A DNA stretch of 64,000 nucleotides, taken from contig NZ_CP088284.1 of NCBI RefSeq assembly GCF_011516645.4, positions 186,001 to 250,000 on the forward strand, written 5' to 3'. The first letter of the stretch is position 1, and every line of letters starts with the position of its first letter. The stretch is from Bradyrhizobium septentrionale (GTDB lineage: Bacteria; Pseudomonadota; Alphaproteobacteria; Rhizobiales; Xanthobacteraceae). Shown here one piece after another: positions 63,753 to 64,000 of this stretch. The notes beneath the pieces are model-generated. The model was not told the DNA's origin. It made no database searches and saw only the letters and a list, made by a program, of their open reading frames with translations. The position numbers and the translations under genes are program-made.

Positions 63753-64000
63753 CTAGATCAGCTGGCGACCAAGTTGGCTCGCGCGTGCGATGTCGATGCC
63801 TGCGACCCGCATTCGGATTTGCTCAAGCGCCACACGGCGGCTGGGCTCGTCGATCATCTGCTGCGAGTCGAAATGGGTCATCGCGCGGAAGCGCAGTTCG
63901 GCGGCGTCGAGTGCAAGCGTGGGCTCCCAGCTTTCGAGCTTGCGCTCGGCGATCATCTCTTCCATGTGCTCGAGCAGTGGGATAGCCGTCGTCACGAAGC
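63753..64000 (-). CDS. tssA: TssA C-terminal end (partial at window edge)
   Basis: The last 80 or so codons of a gene that continues beyond 64000. The sequence AIPLLEHMEEMIAERKLESW, EPTLALDAAELRFRAMTHFD fits the C-terminal helical region of VasJ-like TssA proteins, and gene order (upstream of tssB) agrees with rhizobial imp clusters. TssA organises the baseplate and sheath extension. The identification rests on a short piece. Confidence 0.6.
   Translation of the reverse strand, partial: FVTTAIPLLEHMEEMIAERKLESWEPTLALDAAELRFRAMTHFDSQQMIDEPSRRVALEQIRMRVAGIDIARASQLGRQLI

Overview
This window looks like part of a symbiosis or accessory island of a nitrogen-fixing rhizobial alphaproteobacterium, most likely Bradyrhizobium. 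I base that on high-GC coding style, relics of rhizobial type III effector families, dense insertion sequences of types common on rhizobial islands, and NifA-type enhancer sites paired with sigma-54 promoters. The genus is an inference; no rRNA, tRNA or replication gene is present to fix it.

Layout. 1-7.2 kb is a graveyard: a truncated serine recombinase, IS21, IS256 and IS481 remnants, a broken DUF262 (GmrSD-like) gene and the end of a His-Xaa-Ser peptide-maturation locus (hxsB tail and hxsC). 7.3-10.6 kb holds two intact metabolic or transport genes (TauE/SafE permease, otsA). 11.1-19.4 kb is a compact plus-strand operon of type VI secretion (T6SS) accessory genes: DUF2169-pentapeptide protein, second pentapeptide protein, DUF4150 PAAR-like tip, a beta-helix spike-like protein, DUF3540, a TPR/glycosyltransferase-like protein, and a broken last gene cut by an IS5-type element. 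19.4-37.4 kb is nested mobile DNA: IS5 into IS110 next to IS21; two inverted IS256 arms enclosing an unrecognised 551-aa effector-like gene; a decayed repeat-type effector; IS3 inside IS21; and a group II intron inside an IS110 transposase gene. 37.6-41.3 kb holds a remarkable LRR-NEL-ULP effector gene (E3 ubiquitin ligase fused to a SUMO-protease-like domain), cut in two by an IS1182 element. 41.7-64 kb is the T6SS itself on the minus strand: tssA (end), tssB, tssC, tssE, tssF, tssG, then an insertion block, then tagH, tssJ, tssK, tssL, tssM, a Ser/Thr kinase, vgrG, a small unknown gene and hcp. tssH (clpV) is not in the window.

How it works together. TssJ-L-M form the membrane complex, TssA-E-F-G-K the baseplate, TssB-C the sheath, Hcp the tube, and VgrG plus the distant DUF4150 protein the tip; TagH and the kinase suggest phosphorylation-dependent control. 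Three -24/-12 promoters lie upstream of tagH, vgrG and hcp. Two of them carry a perfect TGT-N10-ACA NifA-type site about 95-110 bp upstream. The sequence therefore predicts a T6SS switched on by RpoN and NifA during nitrogen fixation in the nodule. That prediction and the LRR-NEL-ULP chimera are the two most valuable observations here.
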